From the NCBI RefSeq assembly GCF_901709675.1, contig NC_051088.1, positions 1,738,664-1,802,663 of the forward strand: a stretch of 64,000 bases of DNA. The letters are read 5' to 3'. The notes beneath the pieces are model-generated. The model was not told the DNA's origin. It worked only from the letters and a program-made list of their open reading frames with translations, and made no database searches. The stretch is from Syngnathus acus (Eukaryota; Chordata; Actinopteri; Syngnathiformes; Syngnathidae). The position numbers and the translations under genes were made by a program. Below are positions 34,828-45,048 of the stretch, piece by piece; position 1 is the first letter of the stretch, and the number at the start of each line of letters is the position of its first letter.

Positions 34828-35473
34828 TAATAATTATTTATTTATTATTCGCAATTGTCATGGTGATCTTTCTGGTGATTTCTTAACTAGGCTGGATGTA
34901 TTTTTTTTGTTGCCGTTGATTTCTCCGACTGCCCAGAAAGGCACCACCGCGATCAGTTAGGTTAAAATGAAAAGAGAGGAAAGTGACGTTGTAAAGAACC
35001 ATCCGTGACAAGATTTTCTTCAAAAATTGTTGTACCATGATTTTCTTAACAAAAAAAAAAAAAAAATGAAAAAAAAAAAAAAAACAATTTAAAAATTGTA
35101 CCCATGTATAATGCGCACCCCAGATTTTAGGACAATAAATTAGTTACATTTTGCGCATTATACATGGGAAAAAACGGTACTATCTTTTCCGCACCATAAG
35201 GCGCACTTAAAATTCATTAATTTTCTCAAAAAATGAAGGTGCGTCTTTTAATAAGATGCACCTTTTGTGTGGACCAAATTCCAAAATTTGTAAAGTTGTT
35301 TTGTGTGGCTTCCGCCAGACAAAGACGTAACATACTGGCGTGATATGTAGACCCGAAGAACCAATCAGACGAAATTAAGTTTTACGTTGATCGGGGCAGA
35401 AAACCAATCAGAGGACTGTACGTACCTCCGCCGCCACTGATAAATAAATACTATCGTCTGTGCAACGCAAACG

Positions 35474-38400
35474 GCATATGACGTCATATGATGGCGCCGC
35501 GGATGGCAGCCACGGTGAGTCGCTGTCTGTTTCTTTGTCTTATTTTGTGTGTTTTCTGTGTCCTCTGCTGTCCATCCCGGATCACTTTTACCAGAGAAGC
35601 GCTGTTAAACATCGGACAGTCCTCTTCTGGTATTTTCTCTCCTGTTCTCTATGATTCAGACTGTTTGTCGGAGATTCTAGCCGGAGCGGCGGTGCTATAC
35701 AAGCTAGCGCGACGACGGCGGCGCGGAAAACGAGCCGGAGCACTCGTAATGCTGAGGCAGAGAGGGTTCCGTTCTGCCCTACCGTCAATTCATCTGGCGA
35801 ATGTCCGCTCCCTGGCGAACAAGATGGACGAACTGCTGCTCCTCACTTCAAGGAACACGGACTTCAGCAGATCCGCCGCGCTGTGCTTTGTTGAAACGTG
35901 GCTCAGCGAACGAACCCCCCACCACGCCGTGGAGCTAGCGGGGTTTCGGCTAACTCGTGCAGATCACAGCGCGGAGCTCTCCGGAAAATCAAAGGGAGGT
36001 GGTCTCTGTTTCTACATTAATGAACGTTGGTGTACTGATGTCACGGTGTTGAAAGAGTTTTGCAGCCCTCTCCTAGAAACACTTTTCATAAACTGCCGGC
36101 CGTTCTATTCACCACGGGAGTTCTCCTCGATCGTCATGGCGGCTGTTTACATTCCACCACACGCACGTGCGAGTGAAGCCACGCAGATGCTGGCTGACCA
36201 GGTGACAGACATGGAGAAACTTCTACCAAATTCACTAATCATTGTTCTGGGTGATCTTAACAGGGCGAACCTCGCACACGAACTCCCCAGATACAGACAG
36301 CACGTAATGTGTCCCACCAGAGGGGCACAGACTCTGGACCACTGCTACACCGTGATCAAGGATGCATACCACTCTGCGGCTCGTGCAGCTTTAGGACTCT
36401 TGGACCACTGTCTAGTTCATCTGATCCCGGCCTACAGGCAGAAACTAAAAACTTCTAAGCCTGTGGTGAGGACTGTGAGGAAGTGGACAGTGGAGTCAAG
36501 GCAGGACCTCCAAGCCTGCTTTGACTGCACCGATTGGGGAGTTTTTGAAGCTGCAACTTCAGACTTGCATGAACTCACTGACACTGTCACATCATACATC
36601 AGTTTTTGTGAGGATCTGTGTGTGCAGACTAAGACCTTCTGCACGTACAACAACGACAAACCTTGGTTTACACCGAACCTCAGGAGGCTGCGCAAAGTCA
36701 AGGAGGAGGCCTACAGGAGCGGCGACCGCGACCTGTTCAAGCAGACCAGAAACACACTGAACCGAGAGGTCAGGAAAGCCAGGAGGTGTTACGGGGAGAA
36801 CCTGAAGAGACACCTCTCTGCCAATCCTGATCCCTCAACAGTGTGGAAAGGTCTTCAGAGCATCACGGGCTACAAGAAACGAACCCCCCGTCCTGTGGAG
36901 AGCCCAAGGCTTGCTAACCAGCTAAACAGGTTCTACTGCAGGTTTGATCGGTCCTCCCACACAACGGGACTTCCTGCAGCACAATCTACATACACACCTC
37001 TCCCCACAACTGCTCTGTCCACACCTCTATCATCGTTGTCACCCACTCTCTCTCTTGCAGAGGCCGCGCCCGCACTCCAGATCCGCGAGGAGGAAGTGCG
37101 CCAGATGTTCCGGAGACAAAAGACCAGGAAGGCACCGGGCCCAGACGGCGTGTCACCTTCCTGCTTGAAAGTCTGCGTTGAGCAGCTGGCGCCCACCTTT
37201 GCACGGATCTTCAACCGTTCTCTGGAGCTGTGTGAGGTGCCCTCGTGCTTCAAGAGCTCCACCATCGTTCCAGTGGCCAAGAAGCCCGCCATCACAGGTT
37301 TGAATGACTATAGACCTGTCGCACTGACATCGGTGGTCATGAAATCTTTCGAGAGGTTAGTGCTGAACCACCTGAAGGATGTCACGGGCCCCCTGCTTGA
37401 CCCCCTCCAGTTTGCCTACCGGGCAAACAGGTCAGTGGATGATGCGGTCAACATGGGACTGCACTACAACCTGCACCACCTGGACACCCCAGGAACGTAC
37501 ACCAGGATCCTGTTCGTGGACTTCAGCTCGGCATTCAACACCATCGCTCCTGACATCCTCCAACAGAAGCTCATCCAGCTTGCGGTGCCTGCCTCCACCT
37601 GTCAGTGGATCACCAGCTTCCTGACCAACAGGAGACAGCGTGTGAGGCTGGGGGGCATCTTCTCTCTCTACACCAATGATTTCTCCTCAGGTGACTCTCC
37701 TGTGAAGCTCCTGAAGTATGCAGACGACACCACTTTCATCGGACTGATCCAGGACGGTGATGAGACTGCGTACAGACAGGAGGTGGAGCGACTGGTCCAC
37801 TGGTGCAGCCAAAACCACCTGGAGCTGAACCCGCTCAAGACCGTGGAGATGACAGTGGACTTCAGGCGTGACCCTTCACCACTTTTACCCCTCACTATCC
37901 GCAGTAATACTATTCTCTCCACAGACACCTTCAAGTTCCTGGGAACCACAATCTCTCGGGACCTGAAATGGACCGGCCACATAGACTCTGTCCGCAAGAA
38001 GGCCCAGCAGAGGCTGTACTTCCTGAGACAGCTAAAGAAGTTCAACCTGCCGCGAGAGCTTCTGAAGACCTTCTACACTGCCATCATCCAGTCTGTCCTC
38101 TGCACCTCCATCACTGTCTGGTTTGGATCGGCCTCCAAACAAGACAAGCACAGACTGCAACGGACAATCAGGACTGCAGAAAAGATCATTGCAATCAACC
38201 TCCCATCTATCCAAGACTTGTACCTGTCCAGGACCAGGAAACGTGCAAGGAACATCTCTACAGACCCTTCTCACCCAGGTTGCAGTCTGTTTGAACTACT
38301 CCCCTCCGGACGGCATTATAGAACTCGGTACGCCAAAACCAGCAGACACAGAGACAGCTTCTTCCCCCAGGCTGTTGTTCTGATGAACTCACACCACTCT

Positions 38401-38771
38401 TAGAATCTCAGAGTCATTACTGTGCAATAACATCCTGCTCTCCACACCTTTTTTGAATTTGTCTACACTGTTTGTACTATGTGTCCTCTCTGCATCCATT
38501 GCAGCCTGGTCATCCTGGAAGAGGGACCTTCCCATCTGTGGTCTCTTCTCAAGGTTTCTCATTTCCCCTAGCTGGAGTTTTGAGTTTTTCCTTGCCCTTT
38601 TGGGAGTTTAAGATCAGGGGATGTTTGAGAATATTTGCCATTTTTCACATGTCCTGAGTGTTGTTAGTCACCTAAATGTTGAACAGAGGGTGTGATTTAC
38701 CGAAGTCAAATTCCTTGTTTGGCACGCTCAAACATGGCGAATAAAAAACTCTTGAATCTTGAATCTTGAAT
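35474..38771 (+). mobile_element. Rex1-like LINE copy D, near full length
   Basis: 3.3 kb from catatgatggcgccgcggat to the CTTGAATCTTGAA tail. The insertion site lies between gcaaac-ggcat and attaggaccctct of the family E element. It has the longest open frame in the window. Confidence 0.92.
35488..38403 (+). CDS. LINE endonuclease-reverse transcriptase, 971 codons, lacking PQG block
   Basis: Order: hydrophobic N-terminus [15 protein letters not shown] (about residues 12-26), basic [13 protein letters not shown] endonuclease about 105-310 (CFVETWL, VAAVYIPP-like [31 protein letters not shown]), linker, and RT about 590-800 ([41 protein letters not shown] near 743), then the C-terminal tail. 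Two defects are visible: a 63-bp in-frame deletion (after RLGGI) removes the 21 residues around GAPQGCVLSPLLF, and the SDH motif is LDH. The frame is otherwise open, so the element is recent but its RT should be inactive. The start at 35488 matches the conserved MAPRMAA of copies B and C. Confidence 0.93.
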   Translation: MMAPRMAATVSRCLFLCLILCVFCVLCCPSRITFTREALLNIGQSSSGIFSPVLYDSDCLSEILAGAAVLYKLARRRRRGKRAGALVMLRQRGFRSALPSIHLANVRSLANKMDELLLLTSRNTDFSRSAALCFVETWLSERTPHHAVELAGFRLTRADHSAELSGKSKGGGLCFYINERWCTDVTVLKEFCSPLLETLFINCRPFYSPREFSSIVMAAVYIPPHARASEATQMLADQVTDMEKLLPNSLIIVLGDLNRANLAHELPRYRQHVMCPTRGAQTLDHCYTVIKDAYHSAARAALGLLDHCLVHLIPAYRQKLKTSKPVVRTVRKWTVESRQDLQACFDCTDWGVFEAATSDLHELTDTVTSYISFCEDLCVQTKTFCTYNNDKPWFTPNLRRLRKVKEEAYRSGDRDLFKQTRNTLNREVRKARRCYGENLKRHLSANPDPSTVWKGLQSITGYKKRTPRPVESPRLANQLNRFYCRFDRSSHTTGLPAAQSTYTPLPTTALSTPLSSLSPTLSLAEAAPALQIREEEVRQMFRRQKTRKAPGPDGVSPSCLKVCVEQLAPTFARIFNRSLELCEVPSCFKSSTIVPVAKKPAITGLNDYRPVALTSVVMKSFERLVLNHLKDVTGPLLDPLQFAYRANRSVDDAVNMGLHYNLHHLDTPGTYTRILFVDFSSAFNTIAPDILQQKLIQLAVPASTCQWITSFLTNRRQRVRLGGIFSLYTNDFSSGDSPVKLLKYADDTTFIGLIQDGDETAYRQEVERLVHWCSQNHLELNPLKTVEMTVDFRRDPSPLLPLTIRSNTILSTDTFKFLGTTISRDLKWTGHIDSVRKKAQQRLYFLRQLKKFNLPRELLKTFYTAIIQSVLCTSITVWFGSASKQDKHRLQRTIRTAEKIIAINLPSIQDLYLSRTRKRARNISTDPSHPGCSLFELLPSGRHYRTRYAKTSRHRDSFFPQAVVLMNSHHS

Positions 38772-38895
38772 TAGGACCCTCTAAAATTGACAAAGAGACA
38801 TGCTTACGAGGCACAACTCAAGCTTTCTGGAAAGCCGGGATCATTGCCAAAAAATAACGTGACAATGACAAGAAGGAACTCGTCATGTTTAACAA

Positions 38896-39333
38896 AAGTG
38901 CAACACCATCTACGAGAGACCGTGCAAGTCATGCAACAAAACATACATTGGGGAAACAGGCAGGTCATTCAGCATAAGGAAAAAGGAACATAAAAAAGAA
39001 TGCGAAAAGGAGACAGCGGGGCGATTCACAAGGACACTGAGAGAAAAGGCAGAACAAGAAAACCTCAAATCAGCCATCACAGATCACTGCAGGAGAAACA
39101 GTCACATCATGGACTGGGACGGGGGAAAAATCATAACAGAATCCAACAAATTTAAGTGGTGGATCAAAGAGGCCATCGAAATCAGGAAGCGGGCTAGCAA
39201 GACTATCAACAGGGACGAGGGGGCGTACACCCTATCACACACCTGGGATTCCCTTCTCCAAGGACCACCGGGGGCGGACGGGCCGGCTCGGCGGACTTTG
39301 ACAGGTCTGCCGAGCCGGCCGATGAATAAATGA
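38896..39333 (+). CDS. Penelope-like GIY-YIG endonuclease, C-terminal fragment
   Basis: One open frame of about 145 codons without a start, from CNTIYERPCKSCNKTYIGET (TIY and YIG of the GIY-YIG nuclease, arginine in GETGRSFSIR) through ITDHCRRNSHIMDWDGGKII, NKFKWWIKEAIEIRKR and NRDEGAYTLSHTWDSLLQ to a stop at 39331-39333. In Penelope-like retroelements this nuclease follows the RT and cuts target DNA. The RT is missing by 5' truncation. The whole nuclease part is uninterrupted, so the insertion is fairly young. Confidence 0.88.
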   Translation, partial: KCNTIYERPCKSCNKTYIGETGRSFSIRKKEHKKECEKETAGRFTRTLREKAEQENLKSAITDHCRRNSHIMDWDGGKIITESNKFKWWIKEAIEIRKRASKTINRDEGAYTLSHTWDSLLQGPPGADGPARRTLTGLPSRPMNK

Positions 39334-39361
39334 CACGTCACCAACACGTCGGATGACGGCT

Positions 39362-39409
39362 CTGAGGAAGACTGGAGTGCACAGTCGAAACTGTCAGCAG
39401 CAGGTAAAA
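39362..39409 (+). ncRNA. Candidate hammerhead ribozyme core of the Penelope-like element
   Basis: CTGAGGA at 39362-39368 (CUGANGA), a 5-bp helix GACTG/CAGTC at 39370-39374 and 39382-39386, then GAAA at 39387-39390, a possible short CTG/CAG stem III and GTA. Penelope-like elements are known to carry hammerhead motifs. Stem I pairing could not be confirmed by eye, so activity is unproven. Confidence 0.45.
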
Positions 39410-39636
39410 ACTAAAAATTCTTTCATTTGTCTGAAAAAAAATGAATCTACGAATATAATGGCAAACTTGCCCAACTGTTTAATTTGGATACAGAAGATGA
39501 GGACTTTGATGGATTTGCGTATTAATATCGATTAATAATGCGAGTACAATACAGTGCTTGATTAAATAGTAGAATAAAGTACAACTGAACTCACTGTCTT
39601 GCTCCTGTGAAGTTTTTTGTTTTGTTTTTACCTTAA

Positions 39637-40830
39637 AGCACACGTATCACGTTTATGAATTCTTCCATTGTAAGTTTTACTCATTCAGTTGTGGTTTATA
39701 TCAAGTGGAACAGCAATGCTTTTGTCTGAATTCCTGGGAGCATCACAGGTCCCTCTTTTATACTTGTTCTGAGGTGCGGCTCAGAGCAAGCCGTTTTGGG
39801 GCATTTTCTTTAAATGCAAATGAGATACTTCATACCCCACTCCCTCCAGGTTGCGAGATGTGCGCCTCCCTTTCCGGTCAAACATATTTGTAGTTTTTTA
39901 GCCGAGGTAGCATTTACATGCGCCGCAAACTTTTTGATTGATTAAAAGATGTCAACGGTAGAAGACTTGTCCATACAACCATACATAACACGGAACAAAA
40001 TACGTAAATCCCCTCACAATATTTATGAACACGTCTTGTAAACAAGCACTGCAGTCAAGTTAATTAGTAAGCTAATGCTAGCGTTAGCGAGAAGCTAACA
40101 AATGCATTTAACACATTATTGTGTTCCCCAAGAATAAAACAGCACGTTCGATGCAATTCATCTGATACAACTTATCAAAATAGACCCACAAGAAGTGCAA
40201 ACAGAGCGCACAGCACTAAAATCAGCAGAAAGACTGACGCTAATGCTATGAAAACGAGTGCATCATAGACACGCAATAATATGAAAGTGAAATACAGTTT
40301 ATTATTTTTGTGTCATCTCAAGCTTACCGCTTTACTGTGTCCGCCATTTCCATAGATTAAAAGAACTGAACCATCAACAAAACAAAGTCTTTCGGCAAAT
40401 CCTTCTCTAAACTGACAAACGATTTCTGAAACACTCGTCCTTGAACAAGCAGGACTTTGCCCACTTTGAGGTTTTGATACTGGGGGACGGTGCAATGAGT
40501 TGTGTGGATTAATGCATCCAACAACGGAACATTTTGATCTCTCCACTTCGGCATCTTTGAGTTGTTTGGACTACAAAAGTCTCTCTGAGTAATAAAGATG
40601 GCGGATTTGTGAAACCGTTTGGCCACACTTGTTTGGTAGTCCCGCCCCAACGGATGTGATGTAATAGATAGAAATACGTAATAGAAAACGGAGAAAACTG
40701 AGGGGAGTGAAAAATAGCCCCCAAACAGTACCTCTGCAACACCTGGAGCAATACATTACACTTTTCTACAATCTTGGAGACTTCAAGTACACAATAAAAT
40801 GAATATAAAAGCAAAAAAAATACGTCTACT
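39637..40830 (-). mobile_element. Kolobok-type element with TTAA duplication
   Basis: 1194 bp between TTAA at 39633-39636 and 40831-40834. Ends agcacacgtat and the complement of atacgtctact match at 9 of 11 bases. It carries a THAP-like reading frame on the minus strand. Copy 2 of family E has a single TTAA at the site (gacgttaagtcatgg). Confidence 0.8.
40313..40560 (-). pseudogene. THAP-domain transposon protein fragment
   Basis: The minus strand reads KCSVVGCINPHNSLHRPPVS, then with frame changes FREGFAERLCFVDGSVLLIY. This follows the C2CH THAP pattern (CSVVGC...H, late F-N/FREGF and a terminal hydrophobic box) found in Kolobok/P-type transposases. A candidate splice donor (gcggtaag) follows at 40327. 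At least two frame changes suggest a decayed exon. Confidence 0.62.
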
Positions 40831-40957
40831 TTAAATCATGGCATGCATGCGCCATATAATGTGGTGCGTCCTATGTGTGGATTAAGTACAGAAAAACCCG
40901 TGGATTTGAGTCTGCACCTCTTAACCCGAAGATCCCTATGGTCCAGACAATACGGTA

Positions 40958-41231
40958 TATTAACATTCATTTTATGTGATTTTTTTTTTTTTTACTTGTT
41001 GTCTATGTTGAATATAAATAATGTTAGGTATTAGTACTGAAAAACACAATATGTACACATCTGGTAGAGTCTCCAACTATCAAGTGATCGCTAGCTAAAA
41101 TGCAGGAACAAATGTATTGTGTGTGTTGCGGGATGATCACTTCTGCCATCTAACAGGCCATCTATTTGTACACTTGTAATATAATGATTCATATTTGTAT
41201 TATCAATTATAATAGTCATTTTTTGCGGTTT
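40958..41231. other. No gene recognised
   Basis: AT-rich, no repeat or coding signal seen. Confidence 0.5.
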
Positions 41232-42925
41232 AAAAGCCTACAAACAGCATCCTGAGGCACTGCTGCTGATTCCGGGAACTTTAGCCAAAACTCTACCTGC
41301 CTTCACCCAGTATGTGGATTTTTACACCAGATAGAATAAGAATATTGACCTGCTGTAGGTGAAAGTTGAGGATGCATACAGTGCCAACCCTCTGCCTGCA
41401 CTGGGGAAGGGAGATCACAACTTGGTCCTGCTTCGGCCTCATTACAAGACAAAGGTGAGAAGACTACCAAAGACCATTCGTTTGTTCAGGAAGTGGTCAC
41501 CTCAGGCTGAGCAGTCTCTGAGAGATTGCTTCGGGACGACCGACTGGGATGTGTTACTGGGGCCACACAGTGAGAACGTTGAGGAGGTTGTTGATGGCAC
41601 CACTGAGTACATTAACTTCTGCATAGATGTTGTGGTTCCAGCAAGAACTGTGCACTGCTATGCTAACAACAAGCTTTGTGGGATCAAAAGCGGGGTGTCA
41701 CCATTCGTGGAGATGTGCAGAGGGCGAACCAGCTGAACAACCACTCTCATTCGCTATCACCCTCACTCCCGTCTGACCCTTCTGCTCCCCGATTTCCCCA
41801 TGTTCCATCACTCAGCTGCAGACCGGTGGACGATACCCTTCCGCCCTGGGAGACTGCGGCATAAGTGAGCCGAGAGCAGACGAGATTCCGCCCCAGCAAG
41901 GCAGCGCGTCCATACGGGGTATCTCCCCGTCTGCTGAAGGCCTGGGCTCTGGAGCAGGGTGACCCACTACAGTGCATCTTCAACCTGAGTCTGGAAAAGG
42001 GTGTGGAAGACATCATGTATCGTCCCTGTCGCAAAGAAACCACGACCTGCAGAGCTGAACGACTTCAGGCCAGGTGCACTTACTTCACATGTGATGAAGA
42101 CTTTGGAGCGATTGCTGATTCACCACCTCAGGCCTCAGGTACGACATGCCCTCAACCCTCTACGCAGGGGTGTCAAACTCGTTTTTTTTTGCGGGCCGCA
42201 TTGTAGTCATAGCTTCTCTCGGAGGGCCATTATGACTGTCAACCCAAATAAATGTATGAGCACCTCATATTATATACAGTAAAAGCTACAAAACAAACTG
42301 ACAAATAACTCGTTTTCAAATCAGACGAGTAAAAACTGGTTAAATATTTTAAAAAAAAGATATAAAAAATGAAGACAATTTGCAATTGTAGTAATGACAC
42401 AAATTTGATGCACAATTTGTCTTCGCGGGCCACATAAAATGATGTGGCGGGCCGTATGTGGCCCCCGGGCCTTGAGTTTGACACCTGTGCAGTCTACAGT
42501 TTGCGTTTCATGAGAAGGTAGGAGTGGAGGATGCTATTGCCTGCATGCTGCATCGCTCTCTCTCTCACCTGGACAAGGGCAAAGGTGCTGTCAGGATTAC
42601 TTTCCTGAAATTCTTTAGCGCCTTTAACATCATTCAGCCTATGCTCCTGAAGGACAAATTGTTGGAAATGGGCGTGAGCTTATCCCGTCAGGTAGTCACC
42701 TGACGGGCAGACCTCAGTATGTGCGTATGGGGGGCTGTAGGACACAGTGCTCTCTTCTTTCCTGTTGTCAAGTTTATTTATATAGCCCTAAATCACAAGC
42801 AAGTCTCAAAGGGCTTGTTCACCCTGTACAGTTTGGACTTCCAATACAACTCTGAGTCCTGCCATGTGCAAAAGTTTGCGGACGACACTGCAGTTGTTGG
42901 TTGTATAGCAAGATTAAGGCGATGG
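41232..42925 (+). pseudogene. Second Rex1-like LINE, decayed, with hAT insertion
   Basis: Pieces in order: VEDAYSANPLPALGKGDHNL (endonuclease end), TTDWDVLLGPHSENVEEVVD and EYINFCIDVVVPARTV (linker), then [52 protein letters not shown], and after insertions LYSLDF...KFADDTAVVGCI (RT YADD-like FADD). It differs from copies A-D and is older. 5' and 3' parts are missing. 42767-42820 is another small insertion (caagtttatttatatagccc). Frameshifts and stops are numerous. Confidence 0.8.
42165..42489. mobile_element. hAT MITE (caggggtgtcaaact)
   Basis: 325 bp, ends caggggtgtcaaactc and gagtttgacacctgtg. Removing it rejoins NPLQFAFHE of the LINE. Flanks share TCTAC, an approximate 8-bp duplication. 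It has gcgggccgcat/tgtggcccccgggcc subterminal repeats. Confidence 0.85.
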
Positions 42926-43670
42926 GTTGAATATGCAAAGAATCCAAAGGAAATGCCCAATGGAAATACTAGATTGGGAGAAAGGAAAGAAACAGAGGAG
43001 TTCATCTCACGCGTAGTCCAACAAGAAGTATTCAGAAAGGAATATCTGTTAAACCTGCAACAGAGGATTAAATGGAATACTAGACTTGTGAGCTAAGCCT
43101 ATTTAGACAGACCTATACATACAGACCTATAAATAAGACTATACTCTTGCTGGAAGCTGAGACAGGACAAATAAGTCATGTGTAGTGGTAACTTTTCATA
43201 TGTTTATAGTTGTTAATGTCTATTTAGGATCACATACTGTATCAGTAGTGTGGTGGTGGGAGTGTAACTGCCAAAGTCTACATGTAATTGTATGTTTCAC
43301 CACTAAGAGGAGTTCTTGTAGTTCTAGCAATAGTTGAAAGTTTTACAACTTATTTTTGTGTTAATTTGTTTTTCTTATCTTGTTATTTGTATGTAATTTG
43401 ATTGATGAATCGACAATTTTATTCCAAATTTTCAAATATGCAAATAACACCAAGCTTCCTGTTCGTTCTCAGATAAAGTCCTTGCATAAAACCAAAATGA
43501 AATTGAGGAAGCAAAATAAACACACGGAGGGAAAAAGAAAAAAAGTCATTCGGAAAGGAGTGAGAAAAAGCTTAGCTTTTTAGCTCTCACCCCTTTATTG
43601 AAACATAATTCATATGCATATATAGGTACATATATATATATATACATGTATATACACATATACACATATA
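42926..43670. other. No gene recognised
   Basis: AT-rich sequence ending in a (TA)/(CATA)-rich tract at 43615-43672. A lysine-rich frame at 43380-43583 has no recognised homology. Confidence 0.5.
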
Positions 43671-43929
43671 TACTGCTCAATAAAATGAAAGGAACAGTTT
43701 TTTATCAGGGCATGGCATGAATTCAATTACACTTTTCTGATAAGGTTTTGGTCAGGTACATGGTAGAGGGGGTTGTTAATCAGTTTCAGCTGCCTTGGTG
43801 TTGATGGAATTAACAACAGGTGCACTGGAGGGGCAACAATGAGATGGTCCCCAAAACAGGACTGGTTCTCCAGGTGGAGGCCATTTCAAGTTCCTCCCTC
43901 TTGATCTTTTTTAACTGTTTTTTCCACAA

Positions 43930-44887
43930 GTGTTGGCTTTAGCAAGAGTCATTATCACGACTGGGAGTATGAGGCGATTTCTTAACCCTCCTGAAGTTGC
44001 GCAGATTCTCCAACTCCTCCAGGATGGCACATCCATGCGTGCTGTTGCAAGAAGATTTGATGTGTCTCCCAGTACAATCTCCAGAGCATGGAGGAGATTC
44101 CAGGAGACAGGCAGTTACTCTAGGAGAGCTGGACAGGGCTGTAGATGGTCCTCATCCCATCAGCAGGACCGATATCTGCTGCTTTGTGCAAGGAGGAACA
44201 GGTTGAGCACTGCCCGAGACCTACAGAATGACCTCCAGCAGGCTACTGGTGTGAATGTCTCTGCCCAAACAGTCAGAAACAGACTTCACGAGGGTGGCCT
44301 GAGGGCACGACATCCTGTAGTGTGCCCTGTGCTCACTGCTCAGCACCGTGGAGCTCGATTGGCATTTGCCATAGAACACCAGAATTGGCAAGTCCGCCAC
44401 TGGCGCCCTGTGCTTTTCACAGATGAGAGCAGGTTTACCTTGAGCACCTGTGATAGACGTGAAAGGGTCTGGAGAAGCCAAGGAGAGCGCTATGCTGCCT
44501 GCAACATCATTCAGCATGACCGGTTCGGTGGTGGGTCAGTGATGATCTGGAGAGGCATTTCCATGGAGGGACGAACAGACCTCTACAGGCTAGAGAACGG
44601 CATTCTGACTGCCATTAGGTATTGGGATGAAATCCTTGCACCCATGGTCAGACCCTACGCTGGTGCAGTAGGTCCTGGGTTCCTCCTGGTCCACGACAAT
44701 GCCCGGCCTCTTCTGGCAAGAGTATGCAGACAGTATCTGGAGAATGAAGGAATTGACACAATTGAATGGCCCTCACGATCACCTGATCTAAACCCGATAG
44801 AACACCTCTGGGACATAATGTTTCGGTCCATCAGATGCCGCCAGGTTGCTCCTCAGACTTTACAGGAGCTCACTGATGCCCTTAGAC
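43930..44887 (+). pseudogene. Tc1 transposase (DD34E), interrupted by a hAT
   Basis: About 319 codons are open before the hAT. N-terminal paired-type helix-turn-helix ([38 protein letters not shown]), second helix region ([20 protein letters not shown]), then catalysis: LFTDESRF with Asp165, LLVHDNARP with Asp256, and [12 protein letters not shown] with Glu291, a spacing of 34 residues. All catalytic residues are kept. The C-terminal part (IWEDISQDTLRRLIRSMPRR) resumes at 47195 with a small frame change. Within Tc1 the enzyme cuts at the terminal repeats and inserts at TA. Confidence 0.92.
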
Positions 44888-45048
44888 CAGGGGTGGGCAA
44901 ACGTTTTGACTTGCGGGCCGAATTGGGTTCTAAATTTTGACCGGGGGGCCAAACCAGGAGCAGATGGATGTAGTGTTTGTGTGAAGTAATATAAATGACA
45001 TGTAAAGGTCATTGCATAAAAGGTTTTTACTTTTAGTAGATACTAAAG

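Larger units (their letters stand above)
33278..35177. mobile_element. Family-C TA element, outer copy
   Basis: TA at 33276-33277 and 35178-35179; ends ccgtttttttacatgtataa and complement. Own DNA is 33278-33869 and 34828-35177. It is interrupted by a near-identical copy of itself. It carries a SINE fragment at 33412-33650. Confidence 0.9.
38893..39458 (+). mobile_element. Penelope-like element, 5'-truncated 3' end
   Basis: Absent from family E copy 2 (site cATGTTTAAtggc). It encodes a GIY-YIG endonuclease end and continues into a 3' sequence with gaggaagactgg...cagtcgaaactgtcagcagcag. A related 3' end forms the palindrome at 56549-56730. Fish Penelope-like (Poseidon/Neptune) type. Confidence 0.88.
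35180..40955. mobile_element. TA element family E, copy 1, with three insertions
   Basis: Ends ctatcttttccgcaccataa and ttatggtgcgg-like right end (tatggtccagacaatacgg), TA on both sides; the left TA is shared with the family-C element ending at 35177. Copy 2 at 55003-55784 shows the uninterrupted sequence and so defines the LINE D, Penelope-like and Kolobok insertions. A psq-like stretch KRHAYEAQLKLSGKPGS is encoded near 38787, tying it to pogo/Tigger. Confidence 0.85.

Noticed and set aside
35488-38403. An active LINE
   Set aside because: The frame is open, but the PQG block is deleted and the SDH motif altered.
43380-43583. Lysine-rich small protein
   Set aside because: No start context, family or repeat support; composition explains the open frame.
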